This document shows positions 32,520 to 45,228 of a DNA stretch of 64,000 nt, piece by piece; position 1 is the first letter of the stretch, and the number at the start of each line of letters is the position of its first letter. The DNA lies in contig QNGE01001734.1 of the NCBI GenBank assembly GCA_008508345.1, positions 47,520 to 111,519 on the forward strand, read 5' to 3'. Source of the DNA: Paragonimus westermani (lineage: Eukaryota > Platyhelminthes > Trematoda > Plagiorchiida > Troglotrematidae). The notes under the pieces are model-generated. The model was not told the DNA's origin, searched no databases, and saw nothing but the letters and a program-made list of their open reading frames with translations. The translations under genes and the position numbers were made by a program.

Positions 32520-34870
32520 ACACATCAACTTTGCTCAACGGAAAATATTTCGTAGTTTAGCAACCTCGCCGTTTTATCGATCGTCGGTGGTCTTGGTGAA
32601 TAATAGTCGGTACAGTAAACGCTCAGCCCGCATACGGGGCACGTGATCCAACCACAGCGGACAAGCAGTTGTATTAGTTTGAAAGACCTGTTTGAGAGCA
32701 GGTGTACTGTCCACGTGATCAGCCCAATGACAAGGGCTAACTCGTGGGAGAAATAGTGACCAAACGTGGCAATTCTGTTGATGCCCTCATCACGAAGCGA
32801 CCACGCTTTTGAACTACAGAGAAAACTAGGTCGCATACAAGCGATGTACGCCACTCCTTTCGGAAACAATCGGATGTCCTTCCAATGCCACAGATGGTGT
32901 AGGTGAGCAATGGTGACATGCGCATTCGATATTCTCATCAACAATATTACATACAGGTGTCAGCCAAGCACAGAAAACGGTTTACAATCTCGAGCGGGTT
33001 GTTTGAAAAAAGGAACGTGGGAACTGGAAAGCTCCAGTCTTAAACTACCACTTTGCACTTCAGGAATGTGAAGCGCCCTCCATAACCACCTTTTTGGTCA
33101 TTCATTTAATTTAGCATGACCTACATGGCTTCACAGGGGGGGGGGGTGAGCTAAACAGAGCAACGCCATTCGCAACCTCCGTGATGGTCAGTTTTGTGTT
33201 GGGAGGTGATTCCAAACTAACTACCTTATAAAATTTCGTCTACGAGAAAGTTGAATAGGGAGAGAGGGAATCTCCAGCGAAAGTCAATCGAAGTGATGAA
33301 CCGAAATGGTTGCTCACAAACTCTCATCCTATTCGCAAAAATGAACATGGAAGGAGCTCAACAATTTCACACACGCCTCTGGAACTTCTCTGCGAAAGGG
33401 AGGGTTTCAGAGGATATCACGAGCAATCGACAAGATGGCAGATTATGGGTCTGAAAAGAAAATGACCACTGCCTGCCTGTGTGAATAGCCACGCTCCACA
33501 TCCTGGTCTGCAATAAAAACATGATCAATACACCTCTCATAAGTATAACCATCCATGAGGCTGGTAATCCGAGGCAACATAAAAAAAGTCAGTAACATGA
33601 ACCATGCAAAGACCAGACCGAAACCTCTGAGGCTATCACAAAAACTTCGAGCCTCCTTCTAAGAAATGAGGATAACCGTTCTTAAGTCGCCCCCTAAATT
33701 CTCCCACACCATCCTAAAAAGCGTTGCCAGCTTCGGTATTAATCCCTCGCCAGTCTTTGGAAAGAGGAGAGGGTAAATGTGGGTTTAAAACCGATTCACA
33801 CTTTTCTAACTAACGCTCAAGAGACACTTCTGCTTCAGATGGAAAAACGAGAGATGTGGTCTATATGATCCGGTTGGAATCAACTGAACTGTTTTTCTAA
33901 GTGTGCAAAACAGCGGTCAAGTCTGTGCGACAGACTGCTGACAAGCGAAACATTCCTTCAAGTATGGTCTCAGTAATACGAAGTCGGCAGATAAAAAAAA
34001 CTGAGAACCAAATAAACTAGCACTCTACCATTCATCGGCGGAAAGCTCGTTTGATCCCCTCTGATCGTTCTGCCAAGACGTATCCACATCTTACGCATAT
34101 CCTTAATCAGTTCGCGTTTAGCTTCCCAAAGCTCGTTTACATGCTCACAACCAGGACGTGTCAGGCGAGGTCTGGTTGCAAAATTCACTGACGTAACCGA
34201 AATCCAATTATGCGGCAACTACACGTTTAGGATACACTTCTTCGCAGCGTACGTTCATCATCGCTGCGTTTTGTTCCTAGCGACTGTTACTTTCTCTTGC
34301 CTGAATTGATTTGATCAACTCGTTTGTGTGTTATCTAACCAGCGTTCCTCATAATTTTCTCACTCCGATGCCCATTAAATGTCATACAGTTGGGAGTGTA
34401 GGAAATCTGGCCAAGTCACAGACGAGCACGAATAGCAGTTTGGTTCAGGTTTTGGTGGCTATCACAAATGCAAGACTGACGCGATCTAAAACTGAATGAC
34501 ATGATTGTGTCTACGACTGAGATATATAGGACGGTCTTCATGTGATGCAAGGCTTTAACTGGTGTTGAAATGCAGCACTCGAAATACAGAGGCTGTGGGA
34601 TGCGCTTATTTACAATAATCATTCACGGTTATCAGTGCATTGTGTCCCGACACTAAACAGTCCACATAGACGCTTCTCTTCTGGAAAAGAACAATTGAGG
34701 TGATCATTCAAACAGTCTGCCAATACAACAACGTCACAGCGTTTGGCGTGCTTCAGAACATCGGTGACTTTGTTATAGAACGCACTCACTACGGTCACCC
34801 GACCACGGACTTTTGGAACGCACGCCGACATAAGGAATGCACAACGCTTTCCTGAATTACGTGGAAGATC
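32520..34870 (-). mobile_element. RTE-type retrotransposon, decayed, minus strand
   Basis: From 34870 down: endonuclease (RVTVVSAFYNKVTDVL, CDVVVLADCLNDHLN, LCGLFSVGTQCTDNRE, matching VSVYAPT..., DVLIVAGDxNAQ, GRFGxxxxTDNGE), linker (NELWEAKRELIKDMRKMW at about 34.1 kb), reverse transcriptase (RCIDHVFIADQDV, AVVIFFSD at about 33.5 kb), and the C-terminal part (ISNAHVTIAHLHHLWHW, PKGVAYIACMRPSFL at about 32.9 kb). No intact catalytic box was seen. Confidence 0.75.
33136..33146. repeat. Poly-G run
   Basis: An uninterrupted run of about 11 G inside the decayed RTE; a likely sequencing-length error site. Confidence 0.7.
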
Positions 34871-35019
34871 TTAAACGATGTGGTAAGTCCAACAGAGCGC
34901 AACCGACCGTCCGTTGGGATTCAGTCAAACCAACATGATTGTGCCTCGGAAATCAGTGAGATCTCCGCCGCAGCTTGGGGTGAATAGAAAAAAGCGCCTG
35001 AATCGGCATTCATTTAGAG

Positions 35020-35165
35020 AAATCCCGGCCGTGGCAAGGATATGCACTACTGGCGAACTTTAATGAGAGCGAAACTCGAGTCTAGTGCTTCTTTTCGAAA
35101 GAGGCTAGCTGCAAAGTCTATCCGAATGCAAACGCTGCGACCAAATGTGGGTGATGTTCAATTTA
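35020..35165 (+). mobile_element. tRNA-derived SINE, 5'-truncated, with hammerhead
   Basis: Begins within the B-box region (AATCCCGGCCGTGGCAAGG), lacks the A box, then carries the hammerhead, the CTTTTCGAAAGAGGCTAGC body and the tail to GTGATGTTCAA. Confidence 0.82.
35044..35088 (+). ncRNA. Hammerhead ribozyme motif (minimal type I), one core change
   Basis: Stem I GCACTA/TAGTGC is perfect, core CTGGCGA (A6 changed to G), stem II four pairs around loop AATG, GAAA box intact, CTCGAG stem III, GTC cleavage triplet. The defect is at a different core position from the copy at 26844. Confidence 0.82.
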
Positions 35166-35429
35166 GAGAAAGGCTCAAATGGAGAGCAATATAACGACGG
35201 TAATAATGACAGTAACGGTGGTAGTCTATCTGGGTCGTGCTTATGTGTGTCTCGGTCTGGCTATTGATTAGCTGCCCCACTGACTCATCAGGCCATCAAC
35301 GGGCGTTCACACTCTACGAATCACGTGACTACATTGCCGCAGTCAAGTTGACCGTCCGTGGCCCTATTGCGTGTTTGTAGCACGAATACAACTGCTGCCT
35401 ATTGATCACACTTTGAATTAAAAACAGTG

Positions 35430-36320
35430 GTGATAATAACAATCGTCCTCCACCCCTCCTCCATCCCCTTAATAAAAAACAGCAATACAACACTGCTTCG
35501 CATTGACGCACAACTGTCACACAACCACGAAGAGACGAACAAGCCCTAGATAAAAAAAGGAACGGAAAGGAACCAATTACTAAACAATATCTATACTCAG
35601 ACATTTAAAGCAAGGTGCCTACGCATTGCAAACGAGCAACCGAGATGTAAGTGAATGTAAGACGTTCTCTGCGAGACAACTCCCTGATGACTTTCACTAC
35701 CACACGTCATTAAGTGCACTTAGTTCGGAGAAAGCTCGGCTAAACAACAACATTCATGCCACTGAGTCCAGTTAGCCGCCAACCCATCTAAAGCTATCGA
35801 CTATGAATCACGAGGGTCTCAGTCTGAAGGATGAACCCAACCTATAATAGTTGACCATTTAGTAATTGACTTACTTTCTCCACCATCCCAATATCTATCA
35901 ACCTTACACCTCAGATGACTGGCAAAAATGTGTTCCGTGTAACAGGTGACTAACTGACGTTCCTGGTACATGGCCGAAACACCTAAGTCTGCGCACACCT
36001 ATGGATTAGACAAGGAAACTCAGTTGACACCCACTACGAACCACCCGCACTCAAACCTCCACTAGATGCGAGTGATCGAACGCAGGTAACATTCGTCAAG
36101 TATCCGAAGGTGGTCCACGTATTCTACTCTCAGTGGCTGTTTTGCAACTACAATGTAACAACCTCCACAATCGTCCTATATACACGACGTGACAGGACCG
36201 TCTCAGAGGCAAAACACATTAAGTATCAAACTCCGGACAGCACTTATCACAATAGCTTGCAGACCCGACTGTCAGCATGTGTGAACACTAAAAACGTACA
36301 GGTTCACTAAATGCCTTGGC
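35430..36320 (-). mobile_element. RTE C-terminal part and 3' UTR
   Basis: On the minus strand 36320 to 35900 gives a decayed C-terminal protein (LRRLRCFGHVPGTSVSHLL for LHRLRWLGHVLRM...), then the 3' UTR blocks (GGTAGTGAAAGTCATCAGGG, purine/pyrimidine tract, CAACTGTCACACAACC complement) to about 35430. Confidence 0.65.
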
Positions 36321-37854
36321 TTTAGCGACCTACCATAAGTGCAGGAAGACAAAAATGAATGGAAAATTGATAACAGAGAAGAAATGTCAATGTCAGGGAG
36401 ACGATGATTACTGATATACCTACTAATCATTTGTACCACTGAAGAGGGTTGGCGACATCAACCCCATCTCGAGTTCCTGATTGAAGAGCCTGATCTACGA
36501 GGCAGCAGAGAAAACCTTTTTTTGAGGGACCACAACCAGAGTCAATGACTCAAAATCCTGACTCAGCAATGGAGGTCTGCCTGATCCAGGGTCTTGAAGT
36601 GAGACAATTGTGAGTGAATCGACCTTGATTATCGCATGGTAGAGTGAAAATTAACCACTTTTTTAATACTATAAACAAGGTCTTATCCCAAAATGATGTA
36701 ATAGGGATAATAATAGAAAGAAGACTGTCCCACGATTGCAAAGTTACTCAATGTGATAGCGCCGTTCCGTGTCTAGCGTGCAACACAATTTAAATAGTGA
36801 GTCGTGTTCAAGTTGAATGACAGACATAACTGACCGGCAGAGTGACTACAACTTAGTGAATCGTACTTACACATCGACTAGTCTCGAAAATGAACAAACC
36901 GTAGTTACTTTCCCCTATTATGGATGAATGGAGGGGCTCAACTAACGGATATTGAGCGAGGTGAGATGTCAGCACATCTACAATCGATGACGCTTGAGGA
37001 GGTCGAAAACCCAGTAATTTAATGGTGTGGTCTGTGAAAAATACTGTAAGAAACAGAATGGAAATAGAAATCGTACACTTTGAGTGAAAACGGTTAGTAC
37101 TACGCGAAGTACCTACGAGAAGCGGTAGCGTGCACACTATCAAGCGGCATTCAAAAGAGCACAGAGATCGTGTCTACTTGCCTATCGAAGTTCTCGAAAA
37201 ATACGAACGCTGAAGCAGTACCGCAACGAACGGATTGGGGTGGGGATTATGCCAACTGGAGAGATCAGCGGTACGAAGTAGTCTTCGTCAAGGAAAGATT
37301 TAACCTGAATGTTTCGTACAGTTGGTACTGTTACAGACATGAGTTACACAGAGCCCAATACTTATAGCAGACAATCGCAGAGCTCTCGTCTAGCACAAAA
37401 AGTTGCGCTTAGCGTTTATGCAGTGTTTAGTCACCTCTAAGCCATGTTCCTTATCCAACTGATCTGTGGTGACTGTGATACTGGCATGTACATTGCAACA
37501 ACTGAACTAACCGGTAGAAAGGCCAGATAAAGAAAACTATTCAGCAAGCATGGTATGTTTCGAATGAAGCCGACCTGGAAAGTTTGATTACTGTCATGAG
37601 CAAGTAGTGGAATGTTATAGTTCCGCGATAGCTTTATTCATTCCTATTACTCCACATTACATTAAACCATTTAGCGATAAAATCGTGCTTGCACTAGAAT
37701 TCATCCCTTTTATGCTCTGGTGCAAAACAGCGGATCAACATACCGGAAAATGTCTAAATCTGGGTGAAGAAACAGACTGCTTTATGTTCGTAGGACAGGT
37801 CGTACATCACGACACTCAAAAACGATTGTGCTCGGTTGTTTTGATGTGATGTTT
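36321..37854. other. TAF1 intron; nothing recognised
   Basis: Short open frames on both strands, for example 37607-37849 plus, without family resemblance or splice fit. Confidence 0.4.
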
Positions 37855-37950
37855 CGCACTCGCCGAATATGAAGTGACTGACACACTGGTAGCCAACGTG
37901 CTCACCTCACAAACATGAGCGCCGGAGTTCCACTCCGGGTTCAGGGAAGG
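37855..37950 (+). mobile_element. tRNA-like SINE head (candidate, diverged)
   Basis: ACACTGGTAGCCAACGTGC and CATGAGCGCCGGAGTTCCA follow the same order as the A-box and B-box region of the hammerhead SINE (GGTCAAC...CATGA..GGCCGGAGTTC), but the sequence after it differs and no hammerhead follows. Either an old copy or a second family using a related head. Confidence 0.45.
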
Positions 37951-38269
37951 ACAAACGCCAGTCCTAATCACCAAGTGAAGGAGGATTCTAGTGATCTTCA
38001 TTTTGAAATGGATGGGCCGAAAAAGCTAATCTGGATCCTGAGTGATGCGACCCAATGTAAACAGTGTCAAGCTTTTAAGTGTATACGTGAAGCCTTCATT
38101 CGGCTTGGCGGCAATTCGCAAGACGTTCGACTGTTCGAATACGCTACCGGTTAATCAACGCCGATCAAGAGGCCACACCATACTGCGGAAACGAGGGTTA
38201 CTGTCTTTTCGAACAGTGCCTTAAAACCATTCTCTTGAGACAGCCAATGCACTCAAGGGGTAAACTCAC

Positions 38270-38709
38270 CGTCATGTCGTTTTCACCAAATCGAGTTGTT
38301 GGTTCGTTGGAATCGTCCAACTCCTTATCAACATGCGATCTATCTTCGGTTGCATCCATATCTACTTGGTTTGCAGCGATAGCAGCAGTGGTTCCCCCAT
38401 CAGTCGGCTTTCCGTCGGCTTCTGCCTCTGCATCCTGTTCAGCTAACAGTTCGCAAACCGGACGAGAAGCGAGTGCTTGCGCTGCAGCGATAGGGTCAGC
38501 CACGTTGTCAACACCCAAATGATGCGTACCGAGATTGGGGTCGTGCTCGCCGCCAGATTGAAGCAGGTCTGTGGCGTTCCCGGACGGTTGTCCCAGGCTG
38601 CGCGGAGGGGCCTTTAACCGACTTCTGTCCAAACCACGACGAGGACCCTCACTAGCAATAATTCCACTTCTACCATACATAGGACATTCCTTGTTGGTAC
38701 GCATGTGAC
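38270..38709 (-). CDS. TAF1: TAF1 exon 9: second half of zinc knuckle and acidic linker
   Basis: 440 bases, phase 1 in, phase 0 out; acceptor CCGTAG, donor ACG|GTGAGT. It opens HMRTNKECPMYGRSG, supplying the His and last Cys of the CCHC knuckle (family GHMRTNKFCPLYY). The rest is a long low-complexity linker rich in Gly, Ser, Ala and Asp/Glu (EQDAEAEADGKPTDGG, ATEDRSHVDKELDDSNE). The vertebrate counterpart is also acidic but shorter. Joining to exon 10 gives MT then VEGTK, in phase. Confidence 0.94.
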
Positions 38710-39869
38710 CTACGGTGAAAATCAGAAGTCTTTTAAACAGTAAGCACAACACAACAGCTGAGAAATTTAGAGCGCAGGGTGTTAAGATGAGAAACGCACC
38801 TTAGAAATTAATAAGCCTAATGTAATTGCGGTTGCTGAACACGTTTTGTATATATGACTGTATAAAATGACGACAGCCAATGAAATCTATTTAAGTGAAG
38901 GCAGTTTAAACAGTAGAACAGTAGTGACGTAACCTATTAGACACGCCGCCCAACGAGTGAGAAGTGGTAGACTGCAGTTTCTTCACCAGTTTAAGGAAAC
39001 CCTTATATACTGCAGATGTCGTACTCTACTCAGCAACGACAGTGTTTAGAGTAAAACAAGCAGAAAAATAACAGCAACCCACAGTGTCAAAAAAGACAGG
39101 AAACGCGCGACGGCTCTTGAGAGGCGTCCGCATTGGCTCTGCATTACAGGTAGCCGGTATCTGGATGGCGAAATTGAGCCAGAGTCAGTATGGCTGTAAA
39201 TGGATCTTTTCGCGTACCCCGTGAATCCTTCGTACTAACCTCCCTGAGCGATAACGAACAGAAGTGAATCGTGTTCAGATACTATTTTGTTAACTTGGAA
39301 ATATGGGAGAGAGGTAGTTCATCAACAACTTTGTGCTGCTCACGAGGACAAGGTATCGGATACCGAGGCAGGCGTTGGAGACGTTGATTGGTGCCATAGG
39401 TCACAATTTCGTCTCATGGAGATGTTCACTTCCAGGTGGAAACGATTTTGATCAATTAAGATGGACGAAAATCCCCAATAGGTTGACTGGTTTTTACCTA
39501 ACTAACCTTCGATCCAATGTGTTTGCTGATTATTCGGTGATGCTGACTGTCATTTTAAGCAACAGCCCTATAACCTTACGACTCTGGAATGATTGTATGT
39601 CACCATATAACCTGTACATCAGTGTATTCTCTTCTTGACATATACCTTTTCGGCAGGAATAAACTGGTTTTCACAATTCATTTTCTGATTTGGCTGGCGG
39701 GAGATCAGAGGGATCAGGTGCGTTATTCTTCCGGATGAAGGTTTAACGATCGTTTGTCTGAAGACAGTAAATTCAAGTTCTAATGGCACGCGATTTTTTT
39801 CGCGGTTAGCTCAGAGGATTCTCCTGGCGTTTGCGACGCTGTCCTACCGGAAATCTTGATCAGAACATA

Positions 39870-40580
39870 TAGTGCCCTATTTGATTGTTGATAGTGACGG
39901 GGCAGAACAGTCGGCACAAGTAATGCTAGACGCTATTTCGCGTTTTGCTAAATACTTCGGAATGCGCTTTGCAGCCTCAAAATGCAAAGTGCTTCTGCAG
40001 GATTGCTGTGAACACGTAGATTTGATGTTAGATAATGTAGTCATAGAGGTTGTTGACCGGTTTGTACACCTGGGAAGCTGCGTCAGCAGCGGTGGAGGTG
40101 TAGGGAATGAAATAGAAGCGCGTATCTATAAGGCTAGGACGGTATTCGCTAATTTGAAGCATCTCTGGCGACTGAGGGGTATTTCTCTAAAGCTTAAAGG
40201 TCGCGTATATAAGACAACGATGAGGGCCGTATTACTTTACGGCAGCGAGACCTGGCCGCTCAGGGTAGAAGACGTGAACCGTCCTCAAGTATTTGACCAC
40301 CGATGTCTGCGTTCAATCGCTCGTATCGGGTGGCACGAGCGTGTAAGTAACGAAGAGGTTAGGAAGCGGGTGTTTGGTAGTGATTGTCAAATGAGTCCCT
40401 TTGTCCAGTCTCTACGTTTGCACAGGCTTAGATGGTTAGGTCATGTATTANCGTCCCCTTCTTTTTCCTTCTCTCTTTCTATATAGGGTTTGCTTTTTCT
40501 TCATGGTTGTGTGGCAGTTAAGCATTAGTGTGAACCACTGATGTATTGCTGTCAATGATGATGATGATGAGGAGGACAGT
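39870..40580 (+). mobile_element. RTE retrotransposon 3' part, 5'-truncated
   Basis: An open frame of about 190 codons from the end of the reverse transcriptase: MLDAISRFAKYFGMRFAAS, VVDRFVHLGSCVSS, YKARTVFANLKHLWRLRG, RAVLLYGSETWPLRVEDVN, RSIARIGWHERVSNEEVRKR, LHRLRWLGHVL. It runs into a single N at 40451 and then abruptly into the 3' UTR, skipping the last roughly 100 codons. It ends in a GATGATGATGATGA repeat at about 40570. This is the least decayed RTE C-terminus in the window. Confidence 0.85.
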
Positions 40581-40974
40581 CGGGATTCGGATAACCGTAG
40601 AGTAAAAACCTGAGTGCCAGTGCAATGATCAAATGTGAGTGATATTAGCATTATGATGTAAGGAGTCGTGAAATGTTTTTTTCATGCACTAAAGCGTGAG
40701 AGTGAGGGGAATGAACCGATACTACAGCCTACGTAATGAGCAAAAGGTTAGAGGGAGCAGATTTTCGTAGATCTGGTTACGGTAATCAGTACAAAAATGC
40801 TCAGTAAACAATCAACAAAGCGAAGTTAATAACCTACTATATTCTACAAAATGCAACAGTCCGCTTAGGATCACAAAGGAGTGAAGCTGATATAAAAATG
40901 GACACACTGACAGGATAACGATAAAAACAAGACAACTGTAGAAGAGGAACCAGCTGCCTCAACATTCTGCTTAC

Positions 40975-41152
40975 CCGTTTGCCCACAAGCACCGCAACGC
41001 ATTTTGATAAGGGCCGAAGTTAATGGCTTGTGTCTGCGCCGTCGACTAGGGTCTCCTGACAAAGCGCTGGCACGCAAAGTCCCACCAGTACCGCCAGCTC
41101 CACGATCACGCATCAGAGCTTGCTGTTGCTTACGCAGACGACGTAACTGATC
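40975..41152 (-). CDS. TAF1: TAF1 exon 8: first half of CCHC zinc knuckle
   Basis: 178 bases, phase 0 in, phase 1 out; acceptor TTTCAG, donor ACGG|GTAAGC. It encodes DQLRRLRKQQQALMRDRG, a Gly/Arg-rich stretch, and ends MRCGACGQTG, the first two cysteines of the zinc knuckle known to bind promoter DNA in TAF1. The histidine and last cysteine lie in the next exon, so the knuckle is split by an intron of about 2.3 kb. The left end of the large inverted repeat is 178 bases upstream of the acceptor. Confidence 0.95.
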
Positions 41153-41329
41153 CTGAAAGCAGGGAGAGAGGTGAGCGAAATCCAACCAGAAGTACAAATA
41201 CACGACACACGCAGAGTGTAAGCTGGAAGATTGAATGAAAGCATCATCATCCTCACCACTGACAGCAACACAACAGCGGTTCACGCTGAGGAGTAACTTC
41301 CATGCAAACATGGATCAAAGAGAGAGCAC

Positions 41330-44300
41330 GCACCTAAAATCAATCGGCAGAGAGGAAGTCATGTAATTGATGTTCCATGGAAATTCGCGTTCATTTTCTT
41401 ATTGCGATACCGTTGAATTGGGAATTATCCGCATGGAACTTGGAACTTTTCCCTTTTTTTAAAAAATGACCCAGTGTATCTATTTCGATTGAATTCTGCT
41501 GATTGCATCACCAACTATCTACCTGGTTCCTATTTTGATGATGACCCTTGTTCGTTTTGGAAGTCTCATTGATCATTTACGCAATAAGCGCAATTCACTT
41601 GAGACCGACTAATGCTGAGAGTTTAGGGAGACCGAAAAGAAGGCTTTCCGGCAATGTAGCGTAATGCCAAGTATACTTTAAGCGACCAAGTGTTATGCAG
41701 AGCCGGTAATTAGCGCCGAGTGGTGTTCGAAATGCTGACTTCTGTCAGTTGGTTTCAGCCCACTGACCCGGTTGATCTTATTAACAATTGAAAGAAGGTC
41801 ATTCAGAATACTTTCCCAACTTATCCTAGTTTATTGCATCAGTTCCTTGCTATGGCTAACTTGCCAGCAGAGACTTCTTGTGGCTGCTCTCAGTGAGCAA
41901 ACTCCAGCGCTGATTAGGTTCATCCATTCGCCTGAATACCGTGATCTCTTACGTAATGTTCGACGCGTGGGTTTTTCACATACATCCCCTTGCTGAACTC
42001 CACTAGGTAGTATTCTGGTTCATACAGCTGCTCGCCACAATACCTGCGATGGTCATTCGGAAAAGAAGGTTCTCAATAAAAGTATCACAGCAAATGAAGT
42101 TAGTTCATAAATGGTTCTTCGTTTGGGTGTGGGTACGCCATTGGTAGCGTTACACACACTCACTAGGTTTCTAATGTGGTAGGCAGCGATCTCTGACTTG
42201 ACACAGTCTAATACGCATAGTCTTAAGGCTCCGCATCCACTGGCGAGTTCATCGTTTTCCAGTGCGTTGGTAAACTAGATGAATAATATCCGGCGGAATG
42301 CATCCTCTGTTGACCACCAGTACCCAGCCCAGCCGTCACAAATTATGCATTCGCATTGCCTGAACAATTGTTCGCACAACATACCAACATACTGCAATAT
42401 GGTCACCCTCCTTGATTCTGGACGATCTGTTGGAACGTTAAAGACCTCTGTCTTGTGCCTCCGCTACGAGTTGGATCGATTTTCGAGTCGTCCAGATAAT
42501 TGGGTCGCATGCAAAGATTATATACCCTTTTTCGACGATAGCGACGTCGTTTTCTGAGGACGAAGACAGCGCGCACCCTCCACATTCTGATTGGTGCCAC
42601 TCCAGCAACAACGTATGAGTTAACGACACCGGACTACCCATGTGTACTGATTAGTTCACACTCTCACCTGGGCTGCCTGCAACAAAGTAAGGTTTAAAAC
42701 TCTTCGGTATTCAAGGCCACAAGCCTACCCTGAATAAGACAGACCAGTCTATCACCTTATCATCATCGCAGGGAGTAATACATTAGGGGTTAGCACTGAT
42801 CGCTAACATTCCCACAATCCCCAAGACAAAAAAACGAACCCTGTACAGAAGGGGGGAAAAGGAAAAAGGAGGCCGTTATCTAGCACGCAATATCGAGGCG
42901 TCCACATCGTGTACTCAAATTACCGAACCATGTGTGAATCTAAGGCCCCATCAGCAACACAGAGTCCTTACGGCTTTCATTTCCCCGCGTCCACAAACAC
43001 ACCCACTTCACAGAAAACTCGGACAAATACCGACATCATTTACGTCACAGAGCCCCAATAACCCTATCCCACCGAACGCCTCCAAATACCCACTCTGTGA
43101 GCCACTAAGCCACAGCCCGAAAGTAGAACGCGACCTACAGTTGCCAACCCCTCGGAGGACTATTCCATTTCTCTACGCCAGGTCAACATCCATCCACCTT
43201 GCATCTTAGACCAGTCAGACGCAGCATCGGCAAAGAGGGCTCGGTGTGGCAGAAGACTGGCTGACATCGTTAGTACATAGCATAGCCAAAACAATTCGTT
43301 TGACAATCAATGTCAAACACTCGGTTCCTAACTGCTTCGTCCTCTACTCGCTGGTGCCACCCGATGCGAACGTGAAACAATACCTCAAGACGGTTCACCT
43401 CTTCTACCCTGAACGGTCAACTTTCACTGCCCTAAACTAATACAACCCTCACTGTCGCCTTACTTACACAACCAATAGGTCTCAGGGAGATGCTTCCCTG
43501 TCGCCAGAGGTGCCCTCAGATTAACCAACACCGCCATGGCTTCAGAGGTATGCGCATCTGTCACATACCCCACACCACCACCACCACCACCACCACCGTT
43601 GATGCAGCTTCCCAAGTGCACAAACCAGCCAACAACCTCCATAACTTCTGTGTCCCATACCAAATGCACGTAAATGCAACAATCTTGCAAAAGCACGTTG
43701 CACTTTGAGGCTGCAAAGCGCATTCCGAAATACTCAGCAAAACGCGAAATAGCGTCCAGCATTGCCTGTGCTGCCTGAAAGTTGTCAAACAACAACACCT
43801 TGTCGTCAGCAGAATCGAGATCAGTCAGTCTTCTATCAGGTGGGAGGTCCACACCGGCATCTTGCGAGTACCGTAGAGAGTCCCCAGTACTTTGTCTATC
43901 ACAAAATTGAACAGAAATGGTGAGAGTGAACAACTTCGGCGTACGCCGTTCCCAGTGCTCAAACTGTCAGACAGTTCATCGTAAACACTAACATGAGTAG
44001 AAGTATGGAAATAAGACGCCGACAGTGTGTTCACGTAAGTGTTCTGTACATCCCTTTGCTTAAGCGACTTTAAAAGTGTAGATCGATCCACCGAATCGGA
44101 CGCACCTTTACAGTCGAGAAATACGGCGATCGTTGGCTAGCAGTACACATAACGTTGCTTCTGAATTTGGCGAAGGGTAGAAATTTGTTCAGTACATCCC
44201 TGTCCAGGGCGAAACCCTGCCTATTCTCTCCCAGTACCTACCCCTCGACCAGCAATGAGTCGAGGAATGCTAATGGATTCCAGAACTCTAGCAATAACTG

Positions 44301-45228
44301 GTGTCAAACGAATCCCCTGTGGTTTTCGCAAGAACCCCTAGCTTTTGTCTTGAGTACTGAATGACCGTTGCACAGAAGGATGTTCTCCGTCGTCCACACG
44401 TGTTGAAACGACTGAGTCAAGGCCGATACTAACGCATTTCCACCTCCTTTGAATAGTCTCTGCACGAGATCATCTGAGCCAACAGCCCTATTACATTTGA
44501 GTACCGAAATACAATTGAGGATCTCAGTCTTAGTGGGTGGCTCGAAATCTACCGACCAGACCAGAGTGCTACACTACAAGTTTGTGACGGCGAAGCAACA
44601 CAGTAGAAGCAGGAGGCCAGCCAAATTGACTCTCAAAGTGTTCTGCCCACTGCGCTAATCTTCTGGATTTATGATAGATGAATGTGCCATCAGTCTTGCT
44701 GATGGCCTCACTAACGGACGGTCGCCTTGGACAAGTGGCACGGATAAGCTCGAAGAGTGTGCCGATGTCCCTTGAAGCAAAAGCCATCTCCATTTCCTTA
44801 AATTTCTCTATTAGCCAGGCCTCACGATCAGCCCTTAGGCTACGTTTCAGTTTCCTACGGATATCTCTCCTGAACATAACATATGAACTGCCAAAAGGAA
44901 TGTTCCATCTAGCACCTAACAACCCCAGGGATTTCTCCGAAATCCAATGTCTGTCCAACCCACGTACCCCCGTCCCGCATGCTACAGTACCTGCATCATA
45001 AATTCGCTGCGAGGTTTGGGTGCAACAGTTATTGGGATCATCGGAGTGAGAACTACTAAGACAGTTTTCCGGACTGATTTGGTATTTATGATTTACTGAT
45101 GGTATGGTCAGTTTGTCAACAGCCAGTCGTTGTTGTCGGTGGGGTCGTTGCCCCCAGCACGAGTAAGAGCGAAACGATAACGTACCAATGCATGTTTTGA
45201 ATCCAAGTATGTGCTCCACTAAGAACGA
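41330..45228 (-). repeat. Large inverted repeat, left arm (3,899 bp)
   Basis: Reverse complement of 51575-55473 with exactly equal length; all open frames in the two arms translate identically, including the length of a CAC microsatellite. Identity stops abruptly at GCACCTAAAATC (41330) and at AAGAACGA (45228). It covers most of RTE copy B plus 1.44 kb beyond that element's 3' end. It lies in the intron between TAF1 exons 7 and 8. Confidence 0.9.
41772..42060 (-). mobile_element. Possible second LINE reverse transcriptase relic (left arm)
   Basis: Minus-strand reading gives VLWRAAV then, after a stop, TRILPSGVQQGDVCEKP, which recalls the SxGVxQGDP motif of non-LTR reverse transcriptases. It lies outside the RTE in the same arm and is repeated at the mirrored place in the right arm. 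Evidence is one short motif. Confidence 0.35.

Noticed and set aside
33970..34218. Minus-strand frame NELWEAKRELIKDMRKMW as a TAF1 exon between the zinc knuckle and bromodomain 1
   Set aside because: Exon 9 ends and exon 10 begins in phase 0 and they match the family without a gap; this frame fits the endonuclease-to-RT linker of the RTE lying around it.
43560..43600. (CAC)n tract in the RTE copies as a separate microsatellite locus
   Set aside because: It is an internal part of the RTE coding region (poly-Gly on the other strand), present in copies A, B and C with one repeat unit of length difference.
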